Shown: positions 9,040 through 18,095, counted from the stretch's first letter. The stretch is DNA of 64,000 nt from Helicobacter_F equorum (GCF_042649585.1 NZ_JBHRZM010000004.1:136634-200633); one strand, 5' to 3'. Translations and numbers: made by a program. Notes: a model not told the origin generated them from the letters alone.

Positions 9040-9826
9040 TTAATTCATCCAATAGAGCATTTTTAATATCTTCTGGGTTATACATTGCATTTTCATCTTT
9101 TGAAGCATAAATTGGCTTTTTATTCAAATATGTTTCAAAATTAAAAATCTTCTCAAATCCACTATCATCTTTACCTACACATTTTAATTTAGTTATTTCT
9201 TGATTTGCTCTTTTGTCTTTCATTAGTTCTAAAAATTCTAAAATTTTATTTCTGTTGAAAATACTATTATTTTTAGTTTCAAATTTGAAATAAAATTTAT
9301 CATACTCTCCTTCTCCACAAACATCTCTCACTGCATTAAAAATATCCCCACTAAATAAATTATTATCAGCCCAAAAAGTAATCTCATTAATTGATGTAAT
9401 TTCTTTTACAAATTCATTGGGATTAATATAATAATTTTTAATATTAAATTCAATATTAAAAGTTTTTTGTAAAAATTCTTGCACAAATTTTTTCTGCAAT
9501 ATATTTGATATATAAAATGTAACATGTTTATAATCATACATACAGAAAATTTGATTTCTTAATTCAGCTTCTTTTATATCTCTTTTATTTGAAAAAACTT
9601 CTTTGGTTTCCGTATTTATAACTTCATCTGCATATGGCTTAGCTTTGCCATATTTTATATATATCCAAAAGAATCTATCCTGAATAATTTCACAATTAAC
9701 TATACAACATTTATCATCAACATCATATATATGTTTTTGTTTATTTTCAAAATCACTAAGCCTTGGATGCCTATTTTGATTTACAATTAATTCACATTCG
9801 GTAAATGTTAAACTAGTTCCACTCAT
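9032..9826 (-). CDS. Soluble 264-aa protein, RexA-like candidate
   Basis: No signal peptide or membrane segment. The ATG at 9826 directly abuts the stop of mod, with GGGAG six bases before it inside the mod 3' end. By eye the C-terminal half parallels lambda RexA: NLFSGDIF against FGDIL, then KFET against KPKF, then LKCVGKDDSG against LRAKDEAG, then YLNKK against YLSEK. RexA (about 279 aa) is the DNA-binding sensor of the RexAB abortive-infection system. The homology is a hypothesis; a DUF4868/KwaB-like protein is the main alternative. Lower GC and Asn/Lys-rich codons match the surrounding R-M genes and suggest it moved with them. Confidence 0.5.
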   Translation of the reverse strand: MSGTSLTFTECELIVNQNRHPRLSDFENKQKHIYDVDDKCCIVNCEIIQDRFFWIYIKYGKAKPYADEVINTETKEVFSNKRDIKEAELRNQIFCMYDYKHVTFYISNILQKKFVQEFLQKTFNIEFNIKNYYINPNEFVKEITSINEITFWADNNLFSGDIFNAVRDVCGEGEYDKFYFKFETKNNSIFNRNKILEFLELMKDKRANQEITKLKCVGKDDSGFEKIFNFETYLNKKPIYASKDENAMYNPEDIKNALLDELNA

Positions 9827-10657
9827 CTATTTCTCCCACCAGATTAGATTTCTTAGTTTTGGGTATTTGATTAAGTCGATATTTTCTAGATTTACAATGT
9901 CATCATTTTCAAATTTGCAAGATTGTATGCCATTTTCATCAAGAAAAATACTTTTAATTTTAAGCCCCAAGAGATTTGACATTGTAGTAAAAATATCAAA
10001 GCTTTTATTGTATTTGCTCATATCAAGGCAGATTTTCTCACCTTTTTTAAGCCCTTTGATAAGTTTGCGTGATTTTCTATAATCAATCAAAGAATCTTTA
10101 TCTAGCACATATTCACATTGCTCTAGGGATTCTTCATAGCTTTCAAGCTCATAGTATCTAAAAGCACCACCACCTTTAAACTCTACTTCTTTGCTAATCC
10201 CACTTGCAAAACCGCCGATAACCTTTTTCATTCGTGGAATTATCACTTGATAAACATGCTCTCCCATTTCTACGCCAAGCCATTTACGCCCTAATTTATG
10301 AGCAGTGGCTAAGGTCGTGCCACTGCCTAAATGATAATCAAAAACTATGGAATCTTCATTGCTACTTGCTTTGATGATTCTTTGTAGTAATTTTTCTTGC
10401 TTTTGTGTTGAAAAATTTAAAAATTCTGCTCCGTGAGCAGTTGCCATAGATGGAATATCATTCCACACATCATATTCCGACTTTCCTAACAACATCCATT
10501 TATTATTTTCAAATTTTTGAGGCGGGTAATAAGGCTGATCTCTTTTCCACATCATATAATATTTCCCATTCTCATTCATAGGGAATTCTAACATCATCAA
10601 AGTTAAAAATATGATTTTCACATCCATATGAGTATATAGTATCATGCTTTGGCGCAA
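9827..10657 (-). CDS. mod: Type III DNA methyltransferase Mod, C-terminal part (after frameshift)
   Basis: This frame carries the second half of the adenine methyltransferase. It reads ENGKYYMMWKRDQPYYPP, the rest of the target-recognition region, then the AdoMet motif as DYHLGSGTT followed by GRKWLGVEM. Genuine coding begins near 10571; the stretch 10580-10657 is only an out-of-frame shadow of the upstream piece. The motif order (DPPF first, FxGxG-like second) is beta-class, as in type III Mod. The motif is unusual in having His-Leu where most relatives have Phe-Ala. Translation of this part alone from an internal Met is possible but would not give an active enzyme. Confidence 0.8.
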   Translation of the reverse strand: MRQSMILYTHMDVKIIFLTLMMLEFPMNENGKYYMMWKRDQPYYPPQKFENNKWMLLGKSEYDVWNDIPSMATAHGAEFLNFSTQKQEKLLQRIIKASSNEDSIVFDYHLGSGTTLATAHKLGRKWLGVEMGEHVYQVIIPRMKKVIGGFASGISKEVEFKGGGAFRYYELESYEESLEQCEYVLDKDSLIDYRKSRKLIKGLKKGEKICLDMSKYNKSFDIFTTMSNLLGLKIKSIFLDENGIQSCKFENDDIVNLENIDLIKYPKLRNLIWWEK

Positions 10658-12137
10658 ATTTCATATTTGTATTGGTAGTTCCCCTATAATTCCAAATTAT
10701 CTCATTAATAAAATTTTCTTCCCCAAATATTTCATTTAAAAGCTCTCTACCAAGATAATTTGCATTGTAATCTAAATGCAAATAAAAACTTCCCCTATCA
10801 CTTAAAAATTCTTTTGCTAGCTCTAAGCGATTATGCATTAAAGAAAGCCAAGTGCTATCTTGAAATCTATCTTTGTATTCAAAATCGCTTCCGGTATTAA
10901 ATGGCGGATCAATATAGATTAAATCAATCTTGTCTTGATATTTTGGCATGAGAGAATTAAGGGCTTGAAAATTATCACTTTTGATTAGCTCTCCATGTAA
11001 AATCTCATCCAAATTATCAAATGCACCCAAAAGCTTATAATAATTCTCTTCGCTCAAATATTTCGTATCAAGGGGAAGGAATCTGAATTTCTCATCATTA
11101 ATATTTTTGATTTCAAAATGCTCATCTATGAGTTTTAGCTCTTGCCATTCTTTGATTTGCTGTTTAAAGCCTGTGTCTTGAAAGATAGATTCTAGTATTT
11201 GCTCTGAATCTCTAGCGTGATTAGAGATAGTATCAAGACTAAAGACATAATGCACATTTTTAGCAAACTTTGGCTTACACCAAATTGCTTTTAGCTCATC
11301 TTCAAAATCCGCTATCAAGTCAATGATTCTAAAGGCTATTTTTTTGAGTTGATTTAGCTCATCAATCTTTTCTTTACTCCAATCTGTAATATCATCTACT
11401 ACATATTTAAACATCCATAGATTAAACTGCTCTTGCAAAAAGGCTCTTGCGTTTTTGTGGATAAAAAAGTCGACTTCATTTTGCTTTTTGTAAGCGTATA
11501 GAATCTTTTTTATTTCTTCTTCTTGTAGCCGTATTTGCTTGTCTTTTAGGGCTTTGATAAATTCATCGCTTAAATCACTACTATTTTGTTTAAAGACATT
11601 GGGGAGATCTTGTAGCTCTTCTTTGTTGTTTAGCACATAGATTCTAATCTCTTCATCTATTTTAAACTTAAAAATAGCCTTGTTTTTGGCATTATCACTA
11701 TTTGGGGTAAAGTAACTTGTATCAAAGATAAAGGTATAGTTAGAATCTTCGCTCTTAATCTCGGCATTATGATAGATGACATCAGATTTGACATAATAGA
11801 GATTTTGTGTTTTATAAAAAAGGCTTGTATCTTTAGAATTAGTATACACTCTAGCGTAAATGTTTTTGTGCAAGGGCGTATCATAGAAAAAGGGCGTGCC
11901 TGTTTCATTGAGATAGCTTCCAAAAAAATTATAAAGTTTATTGTAAATAGGATATTTTACTTCCTCTTTTTCTAGTTTTTCTTTGATAGTTTTGAAGTAT
12001 TGTGATTTTATTTTGAGTAGATTGATAAAGCCACTTTTTTGTATTTTGTCTGTATTAAATAGGTTTTGAGTATCCTCTATTTGCACTCCAAGATACATAG
12101 ATTCTAATTGTGAAAAAAAGGCTCGTCTGTAATCCAT
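10572..12137 (-). CDS. mod: Type III DNA methyltransferase Mod, N-terminal part (frameshifted)
   Basis: 521 codons ending in TGA at 10572-10574. A long N-terminal region (about 380 aa) precedes HGELIKSDNF and the catalytic DPPF at residues 410-413, then FYLHLDYNANY and the start of the recognition domain (IWNYRGTTNTNMKFAPKHD). The frame breaks after DDVRIPYE. Removing one ATGA unit from a tandem ATGAATGA (plus strand 10572-10579) joins it to the downstream frame as RIPYENGKYY, giving one Mod of about 790 aa. Mod provides recognition for both methylation and restriction, so the whole system is probably off in this sequence. AAGGGAAAG precedes the ATG. Confidence 0.88.
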   Translation of the reverse strand: MDYRRAFFSQLESMYLGVQIEDTQNLFNTDKIQKSGFINLLKIKSQYFKTIKEKLEKEEVKYPIYNKLYNFFGSYLNETGTPFFYDTPLHKNIYARVYTNSKDTSLFYKTQNLYYVKSDVIYHNAEIKSEDSNYTFIFDTSYFTPNSDNAKNKAIFKFKIDEEIRIYVLNNKEELQDLPNVFKQNSSDLSDEFIKALKDKQIRLQEEEIKKILYAYKKQNEVDFFIHKNARAFLQEQFNLWMFKYVVDDITDWSKEKIDELNQLKKIAFRIIDLIADFEDELKAIWCKPKFAKNVHYVFSLDTISNHARDSEQILESIFQDTGFKQQIKEWQELKLIDEHFEIKNINDEKFRFLPLDTKYLSEENYYKLLGAFDNLDEILHGELIKSDNFQALNSLMPKYQDKIDLIYIDPPFNTGSDFEYKDRFQDSTWLSLMHNRLELAKEFLSDRGSFYLHLDYNANYLGRELLNEIFGEENFINEIIWNYRGTTNTNMKFAPKHDTIYSYGCENHIFNFDDVRIPYE

Positions 12138-12177
12138 AGCTTTCCCTTAAAAATATTGTCCCTAAATATTAGATTCT

Positions 12178-12183
12178 ATTATA
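12178..12183 (-). promoter_or_regulatory. -10 box of the type III R-M operon
   Basis: TATAAT on the minus strand (context TTTATAATAGAATC), about 40 bases upstream of the mod ATG. It is the only clear promoter seen before the five coupled genes. Confidence 0.5.
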
Positions 12184-12216
12184 AAAAGTTTTTATTAAGT
12201 TTAAAGAAGGTTGTAT

Positions 12217-13656
12217 TTACTTTCTCCCATCCTCTAGCACTTTTCTCTCCCCTTTAGAATCTATCTCACACACGACATAGGGAAGTCCTTGCTTATTTAG
12301 CTCTGCCATAAATGGATCGGGGTCGTTTTGCTCCATATTCCACACGCCACCACCATTATTAGAATCTACTCCCTGATTTTCCCCACCTTTTGGCATATCG
12401 CTATTATCTGCGTTATTTTGTATTTTTAATGCTCCTATGCCCCATTTACCCTCGATGAGTAACTTTGCACCAATCATTGCTGGCACGCCTGTGGTATAAC
12501 TCACACCTTGGGCATTGACTTCTTTATAACACGCCTCGTGATCACAGATATTATAGATATAAATTGTTCGCTCTTTGCCATTTTTCAAGCCTTTGATATA
12601 GCAACCGATGTGCGTTTGTCCTTTGGTGCGAGGCGCTAGAGAGACTGGATCTGGTAAAAGTGTCTTTAGCACTTGTATAGGCACGATTTTTTGCCCGTTA
12701 TACTCTATTTCATCGACACGCAAAAGCCCTACATTCTCCAAGCATTTCATATGTGTGAGATAGGATTCTCCAAATGTCATAAAAAACCTAATCCGTTTTA
12801 ATCCCTTGATATTGCGAACAAGAGATTCTAGCTCCTCGTGATAGAGTAGATAGCTATTTTTTGTGCCCACTTCTATATATTCCCATTCTTTCATCAAATC
12901 AAGCGGTGCTACATCCTGCCACTGCCCGCCAAAGTAACTTTCATTTTTTAAATCTTGTGTATTTGCATCTAGGCTAAAATGCTTTTCTTCTCGCTCAAAC
13001 TTACGATAAATGATGTCTTTTTTTAGGTCTGTGTTTTTGGATAAGTCTTTGTCTTTGCTCCAAAACCTCGCCTTAGAGCTAACTTCGCGTAAATTAATTT
13101 CAGGATTAAAGTTTGTTGCAAATGCATAGCCGTGATTCCCTGCGTTACAATCAAGTATGTCTATGCTGTGAATCTCATCAAAATAATGTTTTTGTGCATA
13201 CGCGCAAAAGACATTGGTAACACCCGGGTCAAATCCACTTCCCAAAAGCCCAAAAATCCCTGCTTCTTTGTAGCGTGTGTCGTATGCCCATTGCTCTTTA
13301 TACTCAAAATGCGCAGAATCTGGGTGCTCATAGTTTGCGGTATCTAAATAATGTGTCTTTGTCCTTAGACACGCTTCCATAATGCTCAAATCTTGATAAG
13401 GCAAAGCGACATTTACCACAAGCTTTGGCTTGTATTTTTCTATCAAAGCCACCATAGATTCGACACTATCTGCATCCACACAATCTATCTCAATCTCACC
13501 TAAGCCTTTTTGCTTGATAGAATCTGCTATCACTTTGCATTTATCTAGTGTGCGAGAAGCTAAGATAATGCGTGAAAAAACCTCTCTATTCATCGCCATT
13601 TTGTGTGCTACCACACCACCTACGCCACCTGCACCGATTTGTAAAACACAAGCCAT
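12217..13656 (-). CDS. Carboxynorspermidine synthase (saccharopine dehydrogenase family)
   Basis: 479 aa with an N-terminal Rossmann motif VLQIGAGGVGG and the saccharopine-dehydrogenase family pattern (DTANYEHPD, GSGFDPGVTNVFCAYA, DCNAGNHGYAFATNF). This subfamily condenses diaminobutane or diaminopropane with aspartate semialdehyde on the alternative spermidine route of Campylobacter and relatives. The C-terminal GVWNMEQNDPDPFM is typical, but an Asn/Gly-rich insertion of about 30 residues (around NNADNSDMPKGGENQG) sits just before it and makes the protein longer than the usual 400 or so. The decarboxylase partner (nspC) is not in the window. Confidence 0.85.
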   Translation of the reverse strand: MACVLQIGAGGVGGVVAHKMAMNREVFSRIILASRTLDKCKVIADSIKQKGLGEIEIDCVDADSVESMVALIEKYKPKLVVNVALPYQDLSIMEACLRTKTHYLDTANYEHPDSAHFEYKEQWAYDTRYKEAGIFGLLGSGFDPGVTNVFCAYAQKHYFDEIHSIDILDCNAGNHGYAFATNFNPEINLREVSSKARFWSKDKDLSKNTDLKKDIIYRKFEREEKHFSLDANTQDLKNESYFGGQWQDVAPLDLMKEWEYIEVGTKNSYLLYHEELESLVRNIKGLKRIRFFMTFGESYLTHMKCLENVGLLRVDEIEYNGQKIVPIQVLKTLLPDPVSLAPRTKGQTHIGCYIKGLKNGKERTIYIYNICDHEACYKEVNAQGVSYTTGVPAMIGAKLLIEGKWGIGALKIQNNADNSDMPKGGENQGVDSNNGGGVWNMEQNDPDPFMAELNKQGLPYVVCEIDSKGERKVLEDGRK

Positions 13657-13711
13657 AATACATCCTTACAATAAAGTAAAACATTAAGTAGTTTGAGTTG
13701 TATTATAGCAT

Positions 13712-14704
13712 TTAGTTATTGATTGATACTATGTTTCTTCCTATGTTGGTTGCGTGTTGTATAGAATCTAGCTTATCTACTAGTGTTTTGAACCTAACTT
13801 CTGTGATAGGTATTTTTCGTATGAATGCCATTGCATTTGAGATTTCATGCCAAATCTTTGATCGCTTTTGGCTTGGATATGCCACAGAATCTATGCCAAT
13901 AAGCTGTATCCCACGCAAGATAAAGGGCAAAATATTCGTGTTTAGAGTTATTCCACTTGCATTTCCACATACACTCATCGCTCCGCCATAGTGTATTTGT
14001 GTCAATAAACTCGCGGCTAATTCACCACCCACACAATCAATCACATAATGAAAGCATTGTGATTGTAAGGGTTTATTATCAGCTTTTATGATGTCTTTTG
14101 GCGATACAATATCACGTGCACCAAGACTTCTTAGCATTGGTGATTGATTATTTTTAGATGTAATGGCTGTGATGTTGTCATAACCTCTTGCTTTAAGGAG
14201 TGCGATTGCCATAGTGCCTACGCCACCAGTTGCACCGCTTACTGCTATAGTTGGTCGGGTGTCTTTATGCATTCCTGCTTGTTGCAGAGATTCTATGCTT
14301 AATGCTGCTGTAAAACCTGCCGTGCCTACTATCATGCTATCTTTGAGTGATAATCCATTTGGCAAGGGCGTAATCCACGATGATTGTAATCTTGCATATT
14401 GTGCATAGCCTCCAGTGTGAGAAACCCCTATGCCAAAGCCTGTTGCCAAGACTTTTTGTCCTATGCTATAGCTTGGATTATTAGATTCTACAATCTCGCC
14501 ACAGAGATCTATACCCGGTATCATAGGGTATTTGCGGATCACACCACCATGTTTCCTAAACGCAAGCATATCTTTATAATTGATACTAGAGTATTTGACC
14601 TTTATAATCACATCGCCATCTGATAGATTATCTATTGTAATGTCTTTTATTGCGTGTATGAGGTTTTCTCCTTGCATATCTACACATACTGCTTTAAATG
14701 TCAT
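13712..14704 (-). CDS. acuI: YhdH/AcuI-type NADPH-dependent acrylyl-CoA reductase or quinone oxidoreductase
   Basis: 330 aa, a zinc-free medium-chain dehydrogenase. It has SSINYKDMLA near residue 40, PGIDLCGEIV, and the nucleotide-binding motif VSGATGGVGTMAIALL near residue 155. These and the length fit the YhdH/AcuI subfamily, which reduces acrylyl-CoA to propionyl-CoA. The physiological substrate in Helicobacter is not established, so the symbol is tentative. It is monocistronic, with TATAAT at 14755-14760 on the minus strand, divergent from pyrG. Confidence 0.75.
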   Translation of the reverse strand: MTFKAVCVDMQGENLIHAIKDITIDNLSDGDVIIKVKYSSINYKDMLAFRKHGGVIRKYPMIPGIDLCGEIVESNNPSYSIGQKVLATGFGIGVSHTGGYAQYARLQSSWITPLPNGLSLKDSMIVGTAGFTAALSIESLQQAGMHKDTRPTIAVSGATGGVGTMAIALLKARGYDNITAITSKNNQSPMLRSLGARDIVSPKDIIKADNKPLQSQCFHYVIDCVGGELAASLLTQIHYGGAMSVCGNASGITLNTNILPFILRGIQLIGIDSVAYPSQKRSKIWHEISNAMAFIRKIPITEVRFKTLVDKLDSIQHATNIGRNIVSINN

Positions 14705-14840
14705 AGATTCTCCTTGTTTGCGACTTTTTGATGCTAATACATGGATTACTAAGGATTATAACAAATTTATTACAAAGGCTTGTGTGGTTTAGGATTATTT
14801 GGTTTGTTGCACACCCACCCATTTTTAAGAATGTATATCT

Positions 14841-14846
14841 TATAAT
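14841..14846 (+). promoter_or_regulatory. -10 box of the pyrG operon
   Basis: TATAAT in the context CTTATAATACGC, 32 bases before the pyrG ATG. It faces the divergent acuI promoter (TATAAT at 14755-14760, minus strand). Confidence 0.55.
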
Positions 14847-14878
14847 ACGCGAAATTTCGTGTCATGAAGTGAGATATT

Positions 14879-16534
14879 ATGAAATTCATACAAACTTCTA
14901 AAACCAAATATATTTTTGTTACCGGTGGTGTGTTAAGTTCTCTTGGTAAGGGTATCACATCTTCTTCTATTGCTACGCTTTTGCAACATAGTGGCTTTGA
15001 GGTGAGTATAGTAAAAATTGACCCTTATATCAATGTCGATCCTGGCACGATGAGTCCGCTAGAGCACGGGGAAGTCTTTGTAACAAGTGATGGCGCCGAA
15101 ACCGATCTTGATATTGGGCATTATGAGCGGTTTTTAAACAAAGATTTTCACAAGACAAATAACTTTACTACAGGGCAAATTTACCTCTCTGTCATCGAAA
15201 AGGAGCGAAGGGGTGAATATCTTGGCAAAACGATTCAGATTGTCCCACATATAGTTGATGAAATAAAGCACAGAATCCACCTTGTCGGTAAGCAAAGCGA
15301 TTTTCTCATTGTCGAGCTTGGTGGTACTGTGGGGGATATGGAAGGTATGCCGTATCTTGAGGCTATGCGTCAGCTTAAACATGAATTAGGATCTAATCAA
15401 GTTATTAGTGTGCATGTAACACTTATCCCACTTATCAAAGCTGCTGGGGAGCTTAAAACAAAACCCACACAACATAGTGTGCAAGAATTACGACGTATAG
15501 GGATTTCTCCACAGATTCTCGTGGCACGATGTGAGCGTATGCTTGGTAAAGAGCTAAAGAAAAAAATCGCTCTAAGTTGCGATGTCGATGATGATAGCGT
15601 GATTGTGGCACAAGATTCACAAAGTATCTATAAATGTCCGCTAGACTTTTTGCAAGAAGGGATTTTAGTGCCTATTGCAAGGCGTTTTGTGTTGGGTGAG
15701 TTAAATCCCAATATGGACGAGTGGGATATGCTTGTCAAAAAAATTATTTCGCCAAAAGATAGCATTACCATTGGTTTTGTGGGTAAATATCTCTCACTTA
15801 AAGAATCGTATAAATCTCTCACAGAAGCACTTATCCACGCAGGGGCACACATAAATACGCGCGTAGATATTCGCTGGATAGATAGCCAAAAACTTCAAGG
15901 CGGTGTATTAGAAGATGGCAAACCAGAACTTGATGGGGTGGATTCTATCCTTATTCCCGGTGGTTTTGGGGAGCGTGGTATTGAGGGTAAATTGCAAGCT
16001 ATAGAATATGCTAGAGTACATAAGATTCCATTGCTTGGAATCTGCCTTGGTATGCAGTTAGCCATTATCGAGTATGCGCGTAATGTGCTAGGGATAACAC
16101 AAGCAAATTCTACAGAATTTGATAAAGACACCAAAGATCCTATTGTTTATCTCATCGAGGATTTTATAGATTCACAAGGCAATAAGCAAGTGCGCACTCA
16201 TAGCTCACCTATGGGTGGGACGATGCGTTTAGGCGAGTATCCTTGTGTGGTTTTAAAGGGCAGTAAGCTTTATGAGGCATATAAACAAGATTGCATTAGA
16301 GAGCGACATAGACATCGTTATGAAGTTAATCCTGCTTACAAAAAAAGGCTAGAAGATGGCGGTATGGTGATTAGTGGTGAATCTAATGGGCTTGTTGAGG
16401 CTATTGAGTTAAAAGATCATCCTTGGTTTGTTGCCGTGCAATTCCACCCTGAATTTACTTCAAGACTAAAAAACCCAAATCCTATTATTTTAGAATTTTT
16501 GCGTCAAACACTTGCGTACAAAAGAGTGTATTAG
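14879..16534 (+). CDS. pyrG: CTP synthase
   Basis: 551 aa, full length. The N-terminal synthase domain begins KYIFVTGGVLSSLGKGI with the DPYINVDPGTMSP and GTVGDMEG motifs. The C-terminal class I glutaminase domain has the GICLGMQL nucleophile Cys and the FHPEF His-Glu pair. It converts UTP to CTP using glutamine and ATP in the cytosol. It is first in a plus-strand run with recJ, an rluA-type gene and an ATPase gene, and recJ starts just after its stop. Confidence 0.97.
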   Translation: MKFIQTSKTKYIFVTGGVLSSLGKGITSSSIATLLQHSGFEVSIVKIDPYINVDPGTMSPLEHGEVFVTSDGAETDLDIGHYERFLNKDFHKTNNFTTGQIYLSVIEKERRGEYLGKTIQIVPHIVDEIKHRIHLVGKQSDFLIVELGGTVGDMEGMPYLEAMRQLKHELGSNQVISVHVTLIPLIKAAGELKTKPTQHSVQELRRIGISPQILVARCERMLGKELKKKIALSCDVDDDSVIVAQDSQSIYKCPLDFLQEGILVPIARRFVLGELNPNMDEWDMLVKKIISPKDSITIGFVGKYLSLKESYKSLTEALIHAGAHINTRVDIRWIDSQKLQGGVLEDGKPELDGVDSILIPGGFGERGIEGKLQAIEYARVHKIPLLGICLGMQLAIIEYARNVLGITQANSTEFDKDTKDPIVYLIEDFIDSQGNKQVRTHSSPMGGTMRLGEYPCVVLKGSKLYEAYKQDCIRERHRHRYEVNPAYKKRLEDGGMVISGESNGLVEAIELKDHPWFVAVQFHPEFTSRLKNPNPIILEFLRQTLAYKRVY

Positions 16535-16535
16535 T

Positions 16536-18092
16536 GTGAAGTATCTAAGCAAAGCACAGATACGAGGTATTTTAGCTAGTCGTGATCTTGCACAAGGGGT
16601 GATGAGTCTTAGGGATTTGCCCTTGCCCCATAGTCTTAAGGGTGTGCAAGAAGCCGCAAAGCTTGTCGTTACACATATCAATCAAGGCTCAAAGATTCTT
16701 GTTGTAGGAGATTATGATGCCGATGGTGTGAATGCAAGTGCGATTATGCAAGGATTTTTTAGCGCACTTGGGTATGAAAATGTTGATATCGTCTTGCCAA
16801 ATCGCTTTAGTGATGGATATGGAATTACTCCCACGCTATTAAAGCGCATTGATGCCACAAGACATTATAAGCTTATTATCTCTGTGGATAATGGCATTAG
16901 TGCATTTGAGGCAGGGGAATTTTGCAAGGCACACAATCTCGCACTCATTATCACCGATCATCATACGCCACAAGATACACTCCCATATTGTGATGTGCTT
17001 ATAGATCCCAAACAAGATGATTGTTTGTTTCCTTTCAAAGATATTTGCGGTGCTATGGTGGCGTGGTATTTGTGTGCAGGGATTAAGCAAGAATTAGGTG
17101 TATCTCTTGATATGAGTGTGTTTTTGCCTTTTGTGGGCTTGGCAACACTGGGCGATATGATGCCACTTGTCGGAATAAATAGAGTGATAGTCAAAAAAGC
17201 CCTGCAAGTGATACAACACTCTAGCACGCCTTTTTGTCAAGTTATACGCCAAAAATTAGGCGTGATTGATTCACAAGGGTTAAGTTTTGGCATTATCCCT
17301 TTGTTAAATTGTGCTGGGCGTGTAAGTGATGCACGTATAGCATTTGAGTTTCTCACATCACGCACACTACAAGAAGCTTTGGAAAGCTATCAAACTTTGC
17401 AAGTATTAAACACCAAACGCAAAGCCATTCAAGCCCAAACGCTTAGTGACATTATAGATCGTGTGATACAAACTCATACATTTGTGTATGCTACTGGGCA
17501 GTGGCATATAGGTGTGCTAGGGGTTGTGTGTGCCAAACTCACGCAAATGTATCAAAAATGTGCCTTTGTTTTGAGTGATGAGGGAGAGATTCTCAAAGGT
17601 TCTGGTCGTGTTTATGGGAATATACATCTTATTAAATCCTTGCAAAAAGCCCAAGAGACAAAATCACTTTTACTCGAATTTGGCGGGCATCAAGGGGCAG
17701 TTGGCTTGCAGATTCACAAAGACAATCTTGTAGAGTTTTTAGAGATTTTAGAGCAGTCTTTGGTGTATGAAGTAGGGGATATGCCTAGTGATGTGTTAGG
17801 ATATGTTAGCGCGCGTGATATTGATATGGAATTACTTAGTATTTTGGAGGAATTTGAGCCATTTGGTGCACATAATCCTAAACCTTATTTTATATGTAAT
17901 GATTTAGTGCTTATAGATTCTAAGCCTATGGGAAAAAATAAAGAGCATTTGCGTCTAAACTTTCAATCTCCAACAGGTAACAAATTATATGGTGTAGAAT
18001 TTTTTGCTACAGATACTTGCGTGCAGGAGTGGCGATTTTCTCTAGAGTATGATACATATTTTAGGCGTTTGTGTTTGCAAATAAAAAGGTAA
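16536..18092 (+). CDS. recJ: Single-stranded-DNA-specific exonuclease RecJ
   Basis: About 518 aa from the GTG at 16536, one base after the pyrG stop. An in-frame ATG at 16512 would overlap pyrG, and AAAGAG near 16521 suits the GTG better. DHH-family motifs are present: VVGDYDADGVNAS, SVDNGIS, and TDHHTPQ followed by DVLIDPKQDD. A C-terminal DHHA1-type region has GHQGAVGLQI. RecJ is a 5'-3' single-strand exonuclease in recombination and repair. It is slightly shorter than E. coli RecJ, as in other epsilonproteobacteria. Confidence 0.92.
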   Translation: MKYLSKAQIRGILASRDLAQGVMSLRDLPLPHSLKGVQEAAKLVVTHINQGSKILVVGDYDADGVNASAIMQGFFSALGYENVDIVLPNRFSDGYGITPTLLKRIDATRHYKLIISVDNGISAFEAGEFCKAHNLALIITDHHTPQDTLPYCDVLIDPKQDDCLFPFKDICGAMVAWYLCAGIKQELGVSLDMSVFLPFVGLATLGDMMPLVGINRVIVKKALQVIQHSSTPFCQVIRQKLGVIDSQGLSFGIIPLLNCAGRVSDARIAFEFLTSRTLQEALESYQTLQVLNTKRKAIQAQTLSDIIDRVIQTHTFVYATGQWHIGVLGVVCAKLTQMYQKCAFVLSDEGEILKGSGRVYGNIHLIKSLQKAQETKSLLLEFGGHQGAVGLQIHKDNLVEFLEILEQSLVYEVGDMPSDVLGYVSARDIDMELLSILEEFEPFGAHNPKPYFICNDLVLIDSKPMGKNKEHLRLNFQSPTGNKLYGVEFFATDTCVQEWRFSLEYDTYFRRLCLQIKR

Positions 18093-18095
18093 GCT

